From positions 7,688,001 to 7,752,000 of the forward strand of contig NZ_CP108025.1 of the NCBI RefSeq assembly GCF_041435095.1: a stretch of DNA of 64,000 nt. Direction: 5' to 3'. Source of the DNA: Kitasatospora sp. NBC_00315. Its GTDB lineage: Bacteria; Actinomycetota; Actinomycetes; Streptomycetales; Streptomycetaceae. Positions 56,725-64,000 of this stretch are shown here, one piece after another. A program made the translations under genes and the position numbers. The notes below the pieces were generated by a model that saw only the letters and a program-made list of their open reading frames with translations, was not told the DNA's origin and did no database searches. Position 1 is the first letter of the stretch, and every line of letters starts with the position of its first letter.

Positions 56725-57551
56725 GCGTGCTGTCGACCGGCCCGGCGCCGGCCACCGAGGACACCGACCGAGTGGTCGCCGAGCTCACCGAACGGGCCCT
56801 GGCCGCCCGCCGGTTGATCATCGACATGGCGGCCGGTCCGAGAGGCTGCCACCTCGGCGGCAGCCTCTCGGTGACGGACATCCTGATCGCGGCCCTGCAC
56901 CGGGCCGGGCAGGACGAGGCCACCCGGGTGGTGCTCAGCAAGGGGCACGCCGCGGCGGCGCTCTACGCGGCGCTGCACGTCAGCGGCGTGCTGCCGGAGA
57001 ACCCGGCGCCGCTGTACGCCGAACCCGGGCACCATTTCACCGGCCACCCGAACCACGTACTGCCGGGCGTGCTCTTCCCGACCGGCAGCCTGGGTCACGG
57101 CCTGCCCTACGCGGCCGGCTGGGCGCTGGCCCAGCGGCTCTCCGGCACACCCGGGCTCACGGTGGCGGTGCTCGGTGACGGCGAACTCCAGGAGGGGCTG
57201 GTCTGGGAGGCCTGCCAGGTGGCGGCCGCCCGGCGGCTCGGCGCTCTCACGGTGGTGGTGGACCGCAACGGCGGGCAGAACGACGGCCTGGTCGCGGACA
57301 TCTCCCCGTTGCCGAACCTGGTCGAGCGGTTCACGGCGTTCGGCTTCGAGGCCACCGAGGTGGACGGGCACAACCCCTCGGAACTGCACGCGGTGTTCCG
57401 CGCGCGGCGCGATCCGGACGGGCCACCGCTGGCGGTGGTCGCCCACACCGTCAAGGGCAAGGGCGTGCGGGCCGTGGAGGGCAAGGCGGGCTCCCACTAC
57501 GTGTCGATCGATGCCGCGAAGGCGGCCAAGTGGAAGCGGTTCGTGAAGTGA
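56721..57551 (+). CDS. Transketolase N-terminal subunit
   Basis: A 276-residue thiamine-diphosphate-binding half. 'VLSKGHAAAALYAALHVSGV', 'TGSLGHGLPYAAGWALAQRL' and the ThDP/Mg motif 'VAVLGDGELQEGLVWEACQV' through 'VVVDRNGGQNDG' are clear. The ATG overlaps the kinase-peptidase stop (ATGA) and the stop overlaps the next GTG. With the C-terminal subunit it should transfer a two-carbon ketol unit from a sugar phosphate to the carrier-bound semialdehyde, as in vazabitide- and azinomycin-type pathways. Lysine and arginine carrier pathways do not contain this step. Confidence 0.94.
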   Translation: MSVLSTGPAPATEDTDRVVAELTERALAARRLIIDMAAGPRGCHLGGSLSVTDILIAALHRAGQDEATRVVLSKGHAAAALYAALHVSGVLPENPAPLYAEPGHHFTGHPNHVLPGVLFPTGSLGHGLPYAAGWALAQRLSGTPGLTVAVLGDGELQEGLVWEACQVAAARRLGALTVVVDRNGGQNDGLVADISPLPNLVERFTAFGFEATEVDGHNPSELHAVFRARRDPDGPPLAVVAHTVKGKGVRAVEGKAGSHYVSIDAAKAAKWKRFVK

Positions 57552-58594
57552 CCCTCACCCGACTGCCCGCCGACAGGGCGGAGCACCCGGAGCCCGCGGC
57601 CTCCGCCGAGCCGGCCTCCCTCGAAGCGGCTGCCGCCGAAGCGGCTGCCGCCGTGCCGGAGGCCGCCGTGCTGGCCGGCCGGGACGCCTACCGCGCCGAA
57701 CTGACCCGGCTCGCCCGGACCGACCCGCGCATCCTGTGCCTGGAGGCCGATCTCGGTGGCCGCAGCCACCCGTTCGCCGAGGAGCACCCCGACCGGTTCT
57801 TCAACCTGGGCATCGCCGAGGGCGCCATGATCGACATGGCGGCCGGCCTCGCGATGGCCGGCTACCGCCCGTTCGTCAGCACCTTCGCCCCCTTCGCGGC
57901 CCTCCGGGCGGCCGAGAGCCTCAAACTCGGCCTCGGCTACCTCGGCGCCGGGGTGAGCGTGGTGGCGCCGTACGCGGGAGTGTCCGGCGCGTGGTTCGGC
58001 ACCACGCACCACTGCCTGGAGGACCTGGCGGTGGTCGGGAGCATCCCCGGCGTGACCATCGCCGCCCCCTACGGGGAGGCCGAGATGCGGGCCGTGATCC
58101 GCTCCGCCGCCGCCTCGGGGCGGCCGCACTACATCCGGACCGGCCGCAACGCCACGCCGGTGGGGCTGCACCCGGCGGCGGACGCGGCGGTGCCGGTGGT
58201 CCGCTGGGACGCCCTCGGCGGCGCGGCCGGCGCCGAGGCCGAGGTCTGCCTGGTGTCGGTCGGTGAGGTCGGTACCGAGCTGTGCCTGGCGGCCCGGGCG
58301 ATGCGTCCGGAGCTGGCCCACGCCCACCTCTGCTACCTGGACCAGGAGCACCTGGCCACGGCGGCGGCGGAGTTGGCCGAGCGGCACTCCCGCTTCCTGG
58401 TGGTCGAGGAGCACCGCCCGGTCGGCGGTGTCGCGGCCGGTCTGGCCCTGCTGATGCCGCGGTGCACCGTCATCGGCGCGAACGCAGGATCGACCTGGCC
58501 CTCCGGCGGCGGCGACCACGAGCACGTCCTCGCCGAACTGGGGCTCGACCTGGCCGCCGTCCTCGACGCGGCCGACCGCGCGGCCCGGCACTGA
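57548..58594 (+). CDS. Transketolase C-terminal subunit
   Basis: A 348-residue pyrimidine-binding and C-terminal half. After an Ala/Glu/Pro-rich start of about 40 residues comes 'GRDAYRAELTRLARTDPRIL', 'CLEADLGGRSHPFAEEHPDR', then 'FFNLGIAEGAMIDMAAGLAM' with the catalytic Glu for ThDP, and 'FAPFAALRAAESLKLGLGYL'. GTG at 57548 overlaps the N-subunit stop. Two-gene transketolases are common in actinobacterial sugar and secondary metabolism. It is the last gene before a strong terminator. Confidence 0.94.
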   Translation: MTLTRLPADRAEHPEPAASAEPASLEAAAAEAAAAVPEAAVLAGRDAYRAELTRLARTDPRILCLEADLGGRSHPFAEEHPDRFFNLGIAEGAMIDMAAGLAMAGYRPFVSTFAPFAALRAAESLKLGLGYLGAGVSVVAPYAGVSGAWFGTTHHCLEDLAVVGSIPGVTIAAPYGEAEMRAVIRSAAASGRPHYIRTGRNATPVGLHPAADAAVPVVRWDALGGAAGAEAEVCLVSVGEVGTELCLAARAMRPELAHAHLCYLDQEHLATAAAELAERHSRFLVVEEHRPVGGVAAGLALLMPRCTVIGANAGSTWPSGGGDHEHVLAELGLDLAAVLDAADRAARH

Positions 58595-58595
58595 A

Positions 58596-58640
58596 CCGGC
58601 GCGCGCACCGCGGCCCCCGGGCCGGCGGTGCGCGCGCCGG
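58596..58640 (+). terminator. Strong terminator closing the carrier-protein operon
   Basis: CCGGCGCGCGCACCGC and its exact complement form a 16-bp stem starting one base after the transketolase stop. The 13-base loop contains an inner GGCC/GGCC pairing. It separates the carrier operon from the SDR gene. Confidence 0.9.
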
Positions 58641-58718
58641 AGCCCGCGGTGCGGGTCCGGCGCCCATGCCTCGGACCCGAACTCACCTGATGATCACAAG
58701 GATTGGTGGAACGAACAG

Positions 58719-59489
58719 ATGGATCTCGGACTGAACGGCAAGGTCGCCCTGGTGGCCGCGGGCACCAGCGGGCTCGGCCTCGCGGTCGCCACGGCGCTCG
58801 CCGAGGAGGGCGCCACGGTCTCGGTGGCCGGGCGCTCGACCGAGCGGCTGGCCAGGGCGGTGGAGTCGCTGGAGAAGGCCGCCACCGGTGGCGGGATCAG
58901 CGGCCACTCGCTCGACGTCCGGGACGAGCAGGCGGTGGCCGACTGGGTCGAGCAGGCCGCCGCCCGGCACGGCGGCGTCGACATCGTCGTCACCAACGCG
59001 GGCGGCCCCGGCCCCGGCCACGCCACCGCGCACCCGGTGCAGGCCTACCGGGACGCACTGGAGCTGAACCTGCTCTCCGCGGTGTCGCTGGTGTCGGCCG
59101 CGGTACCGCACATGCGCCGCAAGGGCTGGGGCCGGGTGCTGTTCATCACCTCGCTCTCCGCCAAGCAGCCGATCGACGGGATGGCGCTGTCCAACACCGT
59201 GCGGCCCGGGCTGCTGGGCTACGCGAAGTCGCTGGTCCACGAGCTGAGCCGGGACGGCATCACGGTGAACGTGCTGGCGCCCGGGATGACCCGCACGCCC
59301 GAACTGGAGCACTGGGCCGAAGGCCTGGAGGGCGGCATTCCCGGCCTGACCGCCGACATCCCGGTGGGCAGGCTCGCCGAACCGCGGGAGCTCGGGGCGG
59401 CGGCCGCCTTCCTGGCCGGCACCCGCAGCGGCTTCGTCACCGGGACCGTGCTCCCGGTCGACGGCGGCGCCTCGCGCGGCCTGTACTGA
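58719..59489 (+). CDS. Atypical short-chain dehydrogenase/reductase
   Basis: A 256-residue SDR. The cofactor motif is 'KVALVAAGTSGLGLAVATAL' (G-T-S-G-L-G), with Asn-Ala-Gly in 'IVVTNAGGPGPG' and the catalytic Ser in 'VLFITSLSAKQP'. The expected Tyr-x3-Lys is not present: the region reads 'GMALSNTVRPGLLGYAKSLV'. This matches a known group of SDR-like proteins (beta-ketoacyl reductase-like) lacking the classical tetrad. 'LPVDGGASRGLY' ends it normally. It may reduce or epimerise a cluster intermediate by a different proton donor. Confidence 0.87.
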   Translation: MDLGLNGKVALVAAGTSGLGLAVATALAEEGATVSVAGRSTERLARAVESLEKAATGGGISGHSLDVRDEQAVADWVEQAAARHGGVDIVVTNAGGPGPGHATAHPVQAYRDALELNLLSAVSLVSAAVPHMRRKGWGRVLFITSLSAKQPIDGMALSNTVRPGLLGYAKSLVHELSRDGITVNVLAPGMTRTPELEHWAEGLEGGIPGLTADIPVGRLAEPRELGAAAAFLAGTRSGFVTGTVLPVDGGASRGLY

Positions 59490-59593
59490 CGCCCGTCCCC
59501 GTACGGCGTACGCATCCCGTCCCGTCCCGTCCCGCGTACGCATCCCGCCCCCGCCGGCGGCGCGCCGGCCCGCACCCGAAGGACTGATCGACC

Positions 59594-61300
59594 ATGACCA
59601 TCCAGCGCGACTCCCGGGACCGGCTCGAAGCGGCCCCGCAGGCGGTGGCCCCGCAGGTGGCCCAGCGGCTCGTGATCGACCACCAGGGCGTCGCCACCGG
59701 CCCGGCCTCCGAGGTGCCCGGCGCCCGGCAGGGCGGCACCATCACGCTCCTCGCGGACGCCCCGCCGGAGCACATGGACCCGGCCCAGACCTACATCGGG
59801 ACCACCCTCGCGGTGGCCACCGCCTTCTTCCACCGCACCCTCACCGGCTACCAGGAGGATCCGGACGGCGACGTGCTCACCCTCGTCGGAGACCTGGCCA
59901 CCAACGCCGGCCGGACCACCGACCGCGGCCTGACCTGGACGTACACCCTGCGCGAAGGTCTGGCCTTCGAGGACGGCACCCCGATCACCTCGGCCGACGT
60001 GGCCTACGCGGTCGCCCGGTCCTTCTCCGAACTCGGCACCTACGGTCCGCAGTTCATCCAGCGGGCCCTCGACCCCGAGCGGACCTACCGAGGGCCGCGG
60101 CAGGACGGGCTGCCCGCCCCCGGGGTGAGCACCCCGGACGAGCGGACCATCGTCTTCCGGCTCGCCGAGCCGCACCCCGACTTCCCGTTCTTCGCCGCGA
60201 CGACCACCACCACCCCGGTGCCCCCCGACCGGGACACCGGCGCCGGCTACAACACCTCCTGGCTCTCCACCGGCCCCTACCGGCTGAAGGACGACCGCCC
60301 GGGCGAGTACTTCGTGCTGGAGCGCAACCCGCACTGGCAGCCGGCCTCCGACCCGATCCGCCGGAGCTACGTCGACGAGATCCGCTGGCAGTTCGGCGTC
60401 GACCGGACCGCCCAGACCCGCCGCCTGGCCGAGGTCTCCGACGCCGACGCCACCGCCGTCGCCACCACCGACGTGGCCCCCGAGGAGATCCTCGCCGTCC
60501 AGCTCGATCCCGAGAAGCTGCGGCGGGTGCTGGACGGCCCGACCGCCTACGCCCAGTACATCTACATCAACACCAGCCGGGTGACCGACCCGGACGTGCG
60601 CCGGGCGCTGATCTACGCCTTCGACCGCGAGGCCTACATCGAGGCGGCCGGCGGCTCGGCCGCCGCCGAGCCCGCGACCACCATCCTGGCCCCGCTGCTG
60701 CCCGGCCACCGCCGCTACGACGCCTACCCGGCCGGCCCGAACGGTGACCCGGCGAAGGCCGAGCAGCTGCTGGCGGGCAAGACCGTGCCCAAACTGCGGT
60801 ACGCCTTCCAGGACATCGCCCCGCTGCGCCGGCTCGCACCGGTGGTCAAGGCCGGCCTGGAGCGGGCCGGCTTCGAGATCGAGCTGGTCCCGGTGGACCG
60901 GGCCGCCTACTACAGCACGGTCGGGCGCCGCGACACCGACGCCGACCTGGTCTGGGGGGTCTGGGGGCCGGACTTCCCGGACCCGGCCGGGGTGATGGAC
61001 GTGCTGTTCCGGGGCGACCGCCTCACCGAGACGGGCAACATGAACCTCTCGTACTTCGACGTGCCGGACATCAGCCGGCGCCTGGCCGCACTGGCCAAGG
61101 AACCCGACCGGGCCTCGGCCGCGGCCGGGTACGCGGAGCTGGACGAGGAGATCATGACCGAACACGCGCCGCTCATCCCGGTGTTCTACAAGCGGCAGTT
61201 CTCGCTCGTCGGACCGCAGGTCGGCGGACTGTTCATCAGCGCGCTCTACTCCTTCCCGAACCTGACCCGGGTGCACGTGCTGCCGCGCAGCACCGGCTGA
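59594..61300 (+). CDS. Family 5 solute-binding protein lacking a signal peptide
   Basis: A 568-residue SBP_bac_5 (peptide/nickel-binding) fold: 'GGTITLLADAPPEHMDPAQT', 'LTWTYTLREGLAFEDGTPIT', 'TGPYRLKDDRPGEYFVLERN', 'YIYINTSRVTDPDVRRALIY', 'DADLVWGVWGPDFPDP'. Normal members are lipoproteins with a signal peptide and Cys. Here the N-terminus ('MTIQRDSRDRLEAAPQAV...') is polar with no hydrophobic stretch or lipobox, so the protein should stay in the cytoplasm. No permease or ATPase gene accompanies it. It might bind or sequester a cluster intermediate, or have been recruited as an enzyme. The ATG follows GAAGGA. Confidence 0.9.
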   Translation: MTIQRDSRDRLEAAPQAVAPQVAQRLVIDHQGVATGPASEVPGARQGGTITLLADAPPEHMDPAQTYIGTTLAVATAFFHRTLTGYQEDPDGDVLTLVGDLATNAGRTTDRGLTWTYTLREGLAFEDGTPITSADVAYAVARSFSELGTYGPQFIQRALDPERTYRGPRQDGLPAPGVSTPDERTIVFRLAEPHPDFPFFAATTTTTPVPPDRDTGAGYNTSWLSTGPYRLKDDRPGEYFVLERNPHWQPASDPIRRSYVDEIRWQFGVDRTAQTRRLAEVSDADATAVATTDVAPEEILAVQLDPEKLRRVLDGPTAYAQYIYINTSRVTDPDVRRALIYAFDREAYIEAAGGSAAAEPATTILAPLLPGHRRYDAYPAGPNGDPAKAEQLLAGKTVPKLRYAFQDIAPLRRLAPVVKAGLERAGFEIELVPVDRAAYYSTVGRRDTDADLVWGVWGPDFPDPAGVMDVLFRGDRLTETGNMNLSYFDVPDISRRLAALAKEPDRASAAAGYAELDEEIMTEHAPLIPVFYKRQFSLVGPQVGGLFISALYSFPNLTRVHVLPRSTG

Positions 61301-61351
61301 CCCCGGACACCCCGGCACCCCGGACACCCCGGCACCCCGGACACCCCGGGG
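61301..61351. repeat. 10-bp tandem repeats
   Basis: CCCCGGACAC and CCCCGGCAC-type decamers alternate five times after the solute-binding protein stop. The rest of the gap to 61504 shows no gene. Confidence 0.8.
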
Positions 61352-61504
61352 CCCCGCATACCGAAGACGCAGGGCGGCACCTACCCGGCTCCGCCCTGCG
61401 CCGCCGCCCGGCGGCACCAGCCGCCGCCCGCCGCCACCGCCGCTCCGGCACGCCGGTCACCCCGCCGGTTGCCGGAACCCCCGTACACCGAGGAGGATGC
61501 CCAG

Positions 61505-62836
61505 GTGCCGACCCAGCTGCCGACCCGGACCCAGAGGCCCGCACTGCCCCGGCTGCGCGCCGGGCTCGGCGGGATGCCGAGAGCCTTCTGGGTCCTGTGC
61601 GCCGGCACCCTGGTCAATCGGGCCGGGACGATGGTGCAGCCCTTCTTCGCGCTCTACCTGACGACCGGTCGGGGTTTCTCGACGGGCTCGGCCGGCCTCC
61701 TGCTGGCGCTGTTCGCGGTCGGCGCGCTGCTCTCGCAGGTGCTCGCCGGCTGGCTCGCCGACCGCTTCGGGCGCCGCTCGACCCTGCTCGGCGGCATGCT
61801 GGCGAGTGCGGCGCTGATGGTCGCCCTCGCCCTGAGCAGCAGCATCCCGGCCTTCGCGGTGGAGCTGTTCCTGCTGGGTCTGGCGATCGACGTCTACCGG
61901 CCGGCCTCCAGTGCGCTGGTCGCCGACCTGATCCCGGAGCGTGACCGCACCCGCGCGTACAGCCTGCTGTTCTGGGCGGTCAACCTCGGCTACACCGCCG
62001 GAGTGCTGACCGGCGGGCTGCTGGTGCGGTTCGGCTTCTCCTGGCTGTTCTGGGTCGACGCGGTCTCCTGCGCGGCGTTCGGCATCATGGTCCGGCTCGC
62101 CGTCCCCGAGACCGCCCCGCCGCCGGGGACTGCGCCGCACGGCTCCGGCTCGGGCTTCGGCGCGGTCCTGCGCGACCGGGTGATGTGCGTCTTCGTCCTG
62201 ATCACGGGCGGCTACGCGTTCGTCTACCTGCAGACGATGTCCACCCTGCCGCTCGCGATGCGGGCGGACGGCCTCTCACCCGCCGCCTTCGGCACCGCGA
62301 TGGCGGTCAACGGCGTGGTCATCTCGATCGTCCAACCGCTCGCGGTGGTCCGGCTCAGCCACTGGAACCGCAACCTCGTGCTGACCGGTGGCATGCTCCT
62401 GGTCGGCCTCGGCTTCGGCCTCAACGCGCTGGTGTCCTCCCCACTCGGCTACAGCTCCACCACGGTGGTGTGGTCGCTCGGGGAGATCGCCTTCACCGGC
62501 GCCAGCGCGGCCACCGCCGTCGCGCTCGCCCCGGCCCATCTGCGCGGCCGCTACAGCGGGGTGTACGGCTCCGCGTGGTCCCTGGGCGGGCTCCCGGCCC
62601 CGGTCCTCGGCGCCTGGCTGCTCGGCCACGGGTCCACCCTGCTCTGGCTGGTCTGCGCGGCGATCGGCCTCTGTGCGGCGGTCGGCCAGATCCTCATCGG
62701 CCCGGCCGTCACCCGCCGCACCGCGGCAGCCGCCACCGACCCGGACGCCTCCCCGCAGGCGGACGCCTCGCCGGACACCACCGGTGGCCGTGACAGCGCC
62801 GGAGATCACCACGAGGGCGCCGACCCGACCGAATGA
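61505..62836 (+). CDS. MFS transporter (MdtH-like), probable product exporter
   Basis: A 443-residue membrane protein with about 12 helices. GTG at 61505 follows AGGAGGA by 9 bases; an upstream ATG would place that sequence inside the gene. 'PFFALYLTTGRGFSTGSAGL' and 'GWLADRFGRRSTLLGGMLAS' (motif A) are typical of DHA1 exporters such as MdtH. The Asp/Ala/Thr-rich tail is variable. As the last gene of the cluster region it is likely involved in export or resistance. Confidence 0.92.
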   Translation: MPTQLPTRTQRPALPRLRAGLGGMPRAFWVLCAGTLVNRAGTMVQPFFALYLTTGRGFSTGSAGLLLALFAVGALLSQVLAGWLADRFGRRSTLLGGMLASAALMVALALSSSIPAFAVELFLLGLAIDVYRPASSALVADLIPERDRTRAYSLLFWAVNLGYTAGVLTGGLLVRFGFSWLFWVDAVSCAAFGIMVRLAVPETAPPPGTAPHGSGSGFGAVLRDRVMCVFVLITGGYAFVYLQTMSTLPLAMRADGLSPAAFGTAMAVNGVVISIVQPLAVVRLSHWNRNLVLTGGMLLVGLGFGLNALVSSPLGYSSTTVVWSLGEIAFTGASAATAVALAPAHLRGRYSGVYGSAWSLGGLPAPVLGAWLLGHGSTLLWLVCAAIGLCAAVGQILIGPAVTRRTAAAATDPDASPQADASPDTTGGRDSAGDHHEGADPTE

Positions 62837-62851
62837 GCCACCGGCTCCCCG

Positions 62852-62900
62852 CTCCCGACGCCTGCCGCGACCCCTCCCGACGCCTGCCGCGACCCCTCCC
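62852..62900. repeat. 22-bp tandem duplication
   Basis: CTCCCGACGCCTGCCGCGAC plus CC is present twice (62852-62873, 62874-62895) with the start of a third copy, just after the MFS stop. The gap 62837-63034 contains no other feature. Confidence 0.8.
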
Positions 62901-63034
62901 GGGGACTGCGGACGACCGCACGCGCCGCCGCCTTCGCCACCAATCCGGACGCACGTATCGACGGCCGGTCCTTCGGCGTGCACCATGGTTCGTCCTGGGC
63001 GCGGGGGCGCCCGGGACAGGGGCGGAGGGGTTTG

Positions 63035-63367
63035 ATGGGGGAGAGAATCGACCAGGGCGGGGAGCCGGTGCGCCCGTCCTGGCCGTCCTGGCCGGAGCTC
63101 GGCGGTTGGAGCGGGGTGTGGGACGCGCCCCGTGACCGGGAACAGGAGGCGGAGCGGGAGCGGCGTTCGGTCACGGGGAGGGTGGAGCTCTTCGCCGGGC
63201 CGCTCGACGGACGGTACCCGCGGTTCCCCGGAGCGGCGGGCGGCGAACCCGTCGGAAGGCTGGAGTTCCCCTCGGGACCGGGCGGCCGGTACCCGAACGG
63301 GAGGTCCCTCTACGTGCGGGATCCGCAGCGCCCCGGCGTGTACCGATGGGCCGGCGACCTTCCGTAG
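63035..63367 (+). CDS. Hypothetical protein, 110 residues
   Basis: A small protein without signal peptide or membrane segment. GGAGGGG lies 4 bases before the ATG at 63035. 'RRSVTGRVELFAGPLDGRYP', 'GRLEFPSGPGGRYPNGRSLY' and 'VRDPQRPGVYRWAGDLP' suggest beta strands with two 'GRYP' turns. Similar short Streptomyces proteins exist as orphans. No function is inferred. Confidence 0.7.
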   Translation: MGERIDQGGEPVRPSWPSWPELGGWSGVWDAPRDREQEAERERRSVTGRVELFAGPLDGRYPRFPGAAGGEPVGRLEFPSGPGGRYPNGRSLYVRDPQRPGVYRWAGDLP

Positions 63368-63446
63368 GCGGACACCCGCCGTCCGGGCGGCCGTCGTCCG
63401 GCGTAGCGGGGCGGGCAGCCGTGAGCCGGTCCGCCGCCCGGCGCCG

Positions 63447-64000
63447 TCACGGCTTCCGCGTGTCGGCGCCGAGGGAACCGTCCTCCACACACAGGACGGG
63501 GACGCGCCGGACGAGGTTGTTCGCGAAACCGCCGCGGTTCCACGGCTGGTCGAGCGGCTGGGTGTGTCCCGCCGCGTCGTGGGCGCGGGCACCCAGCACG
63601 TGGCGGCCCGGCGAGGCCGTCCAGCCGTGCTGCCAGCCGCGCCAGGCCCAGGGGTGCCGGTCGTCGGCGGGGGTGAGCGCGGCGTCGGCCCAGGAGCGGC
63701 CGTCGTCCGTGCTCACCTCGACCCGGACCACGGGAGCGTGGCCCGACCAGGCCCGGCCCTCCAGCCGTACGAGGCCGGGCCTCACGACGCGGGTCCTGGA
63801 CATGAAGTCCGGGAAGCCGGGCGGCGCGATCAGCGCGCGTGGGGCGATCCGGGAGACGGGTTCCCCCGGCTCCGCGGCCTCCTGCCGCAGGCAGTAGGCG
63901 ACGGCCTGCTGGAATCCGGTGAACGGCGTCGCGGTGAGGGTGATCTCCCGAAGCCACTTCACCTGCGCCATGCCGTACCAGCCGGGGACCACCAGCCGTA
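63447..64000 (-). CDS. Sulfite-oxidase-family molybdopterin enzyme, C-terminal part
   Basis: The leftward frame is open to the window edge, so the N-terminal part with the Moco-binding cysteine lies beyond 64000. The visible 184 residues begin 'RLVVPGWYGMAQVKWLREIT', the end of the oxidoreductase molybdopterin domain. The Mo-co dimerisation domain (Ig-like) follows: 'VRVEVSTDDGRSWADAALTP', 'HPWAWRGWQHGWTASPGRHV', 'RAHDAAGHTQPLDQPWNRGG', 'FANNLVRRVPVLC'. It is likely a sulfite oxidase or related sulfoxide-acting enzyme. It is unrelated to the preceding cluster and is transcribed toward it. Confidence 0.9.
   Translation of the reverse strand, partial: RLVVPGWYGMAQVKWLREITLTATPFTGFQQAVAYCLRQEAAEPGEPVSRIAPRALIAPPGFPDFMSRTRVVRPGLVRLEGRAWSGHAPVVRVEVSTDDGRSWADAALTPADDRHPWAWRGWQHGWTASPGRHVLGARAHDAAGHTQPLDQPWNRGGFANNLVRRVPVLCVEDGSLGADTRKP

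Overview
The window is about 64 kb of very high-GC DNA. It has strong third-position GC bias, many GTG starts, frequent 4-base ATGA/GTGA stop-start overlaps, GC-rich hairpins without T tracts, and a gene repertoire typical of Streptomycetaceae (secreted xylanase and pectinases, many partner-switching regulators, a SigB-type sigma factor, a secondary-metabolite cluster). Streptomyces or Kitasatospora is the likely host. No rRNA, tRNA, CRISPR array, insertion sequence or phage gene was recognised.

Layout. 1-13.5 kb: accessory and metabolic genes. These are a TetR C-terminus, a secreted GH11 xylanase with CGAAA/TTTCG operator boxes, a GntR(YtrA)-DUF1648 pair with a perfect operator, an APC permease, a long-form GAPDH, RidA divergent from LysR, a TMEM175-like channel, GNAT, OsmC and an Mrr-like nuclease. 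13.7-19.5 kb: a pectin locus. It encodes an ECF sigma factor fused in one chain to a zinc anti-sigma-like motif, a membrane helix and a PL9-like pectate-lyase domain, divergent from a RICIN-pectin methylesterase gene and a RICIN-PL1 pectate lyase gene. 19.6-26.3 kb: a STAS protein lacking the usual serine, MarR, a degenerate SpoIIE phosphatase, CsbD, a methyltransferase, a TetR/flavin-monooxygenase pair with two perfect operators, and two tiny membrane proteins.

26.7-43.1 kb: a dense partner-switching and two-component island. It has a SigB-like sigma factor, STAS antagonists, HATPase anti-sigma factors, PP2C phosphatases, a CHASE3 histidine kinase, a response regulator-PP2C, two copies of a two-gene HTH/response-regulator module, and a translationally coupled stressosome operon (RsbR-RsbS-RsbT-HATPase/PP2C-hybrid kinase-response regulator/PP2C). 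Every junction in that operon is a 4-base overlap.

43.7-62.8 kb: a secondary-metabolite cluster built on an amino-group carrier protein (LysW type, C-terminal EDWGE). A TrmB/LuxR-like regulator diverges from a 35-aa peptide gene, an Asp/Asn beta-hydroxylase-like oxygenase, a FemAB/GNAT-like transferase, an MFS exporter and an ATP-grasp ligase. Then come LysW, LysX, a miniature DegT protein, a full DegT aminotransferase, an ArgC/LysY reductase, a LysZ kinase fused to a LysK-type peptidase, and a two-subunit transketolase, closed by a strong terminator. An atypical SDR, a solute-binding protein with no signal peptide and a second MFS follow. The set matches carrier-protein routes that extend glutamate semialdehyde with a two-carbon ketol and transaminate it (the DADH-type amino acid of vazabitide and azinomycin pathways). 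Here there is no NRPS; peptide bonds could come from the ATP-grasp and FemAB-like enzymes. The window ends in a small hypothetical gene and the C-terminal part of a sulfite-oxidase-family enzyme.
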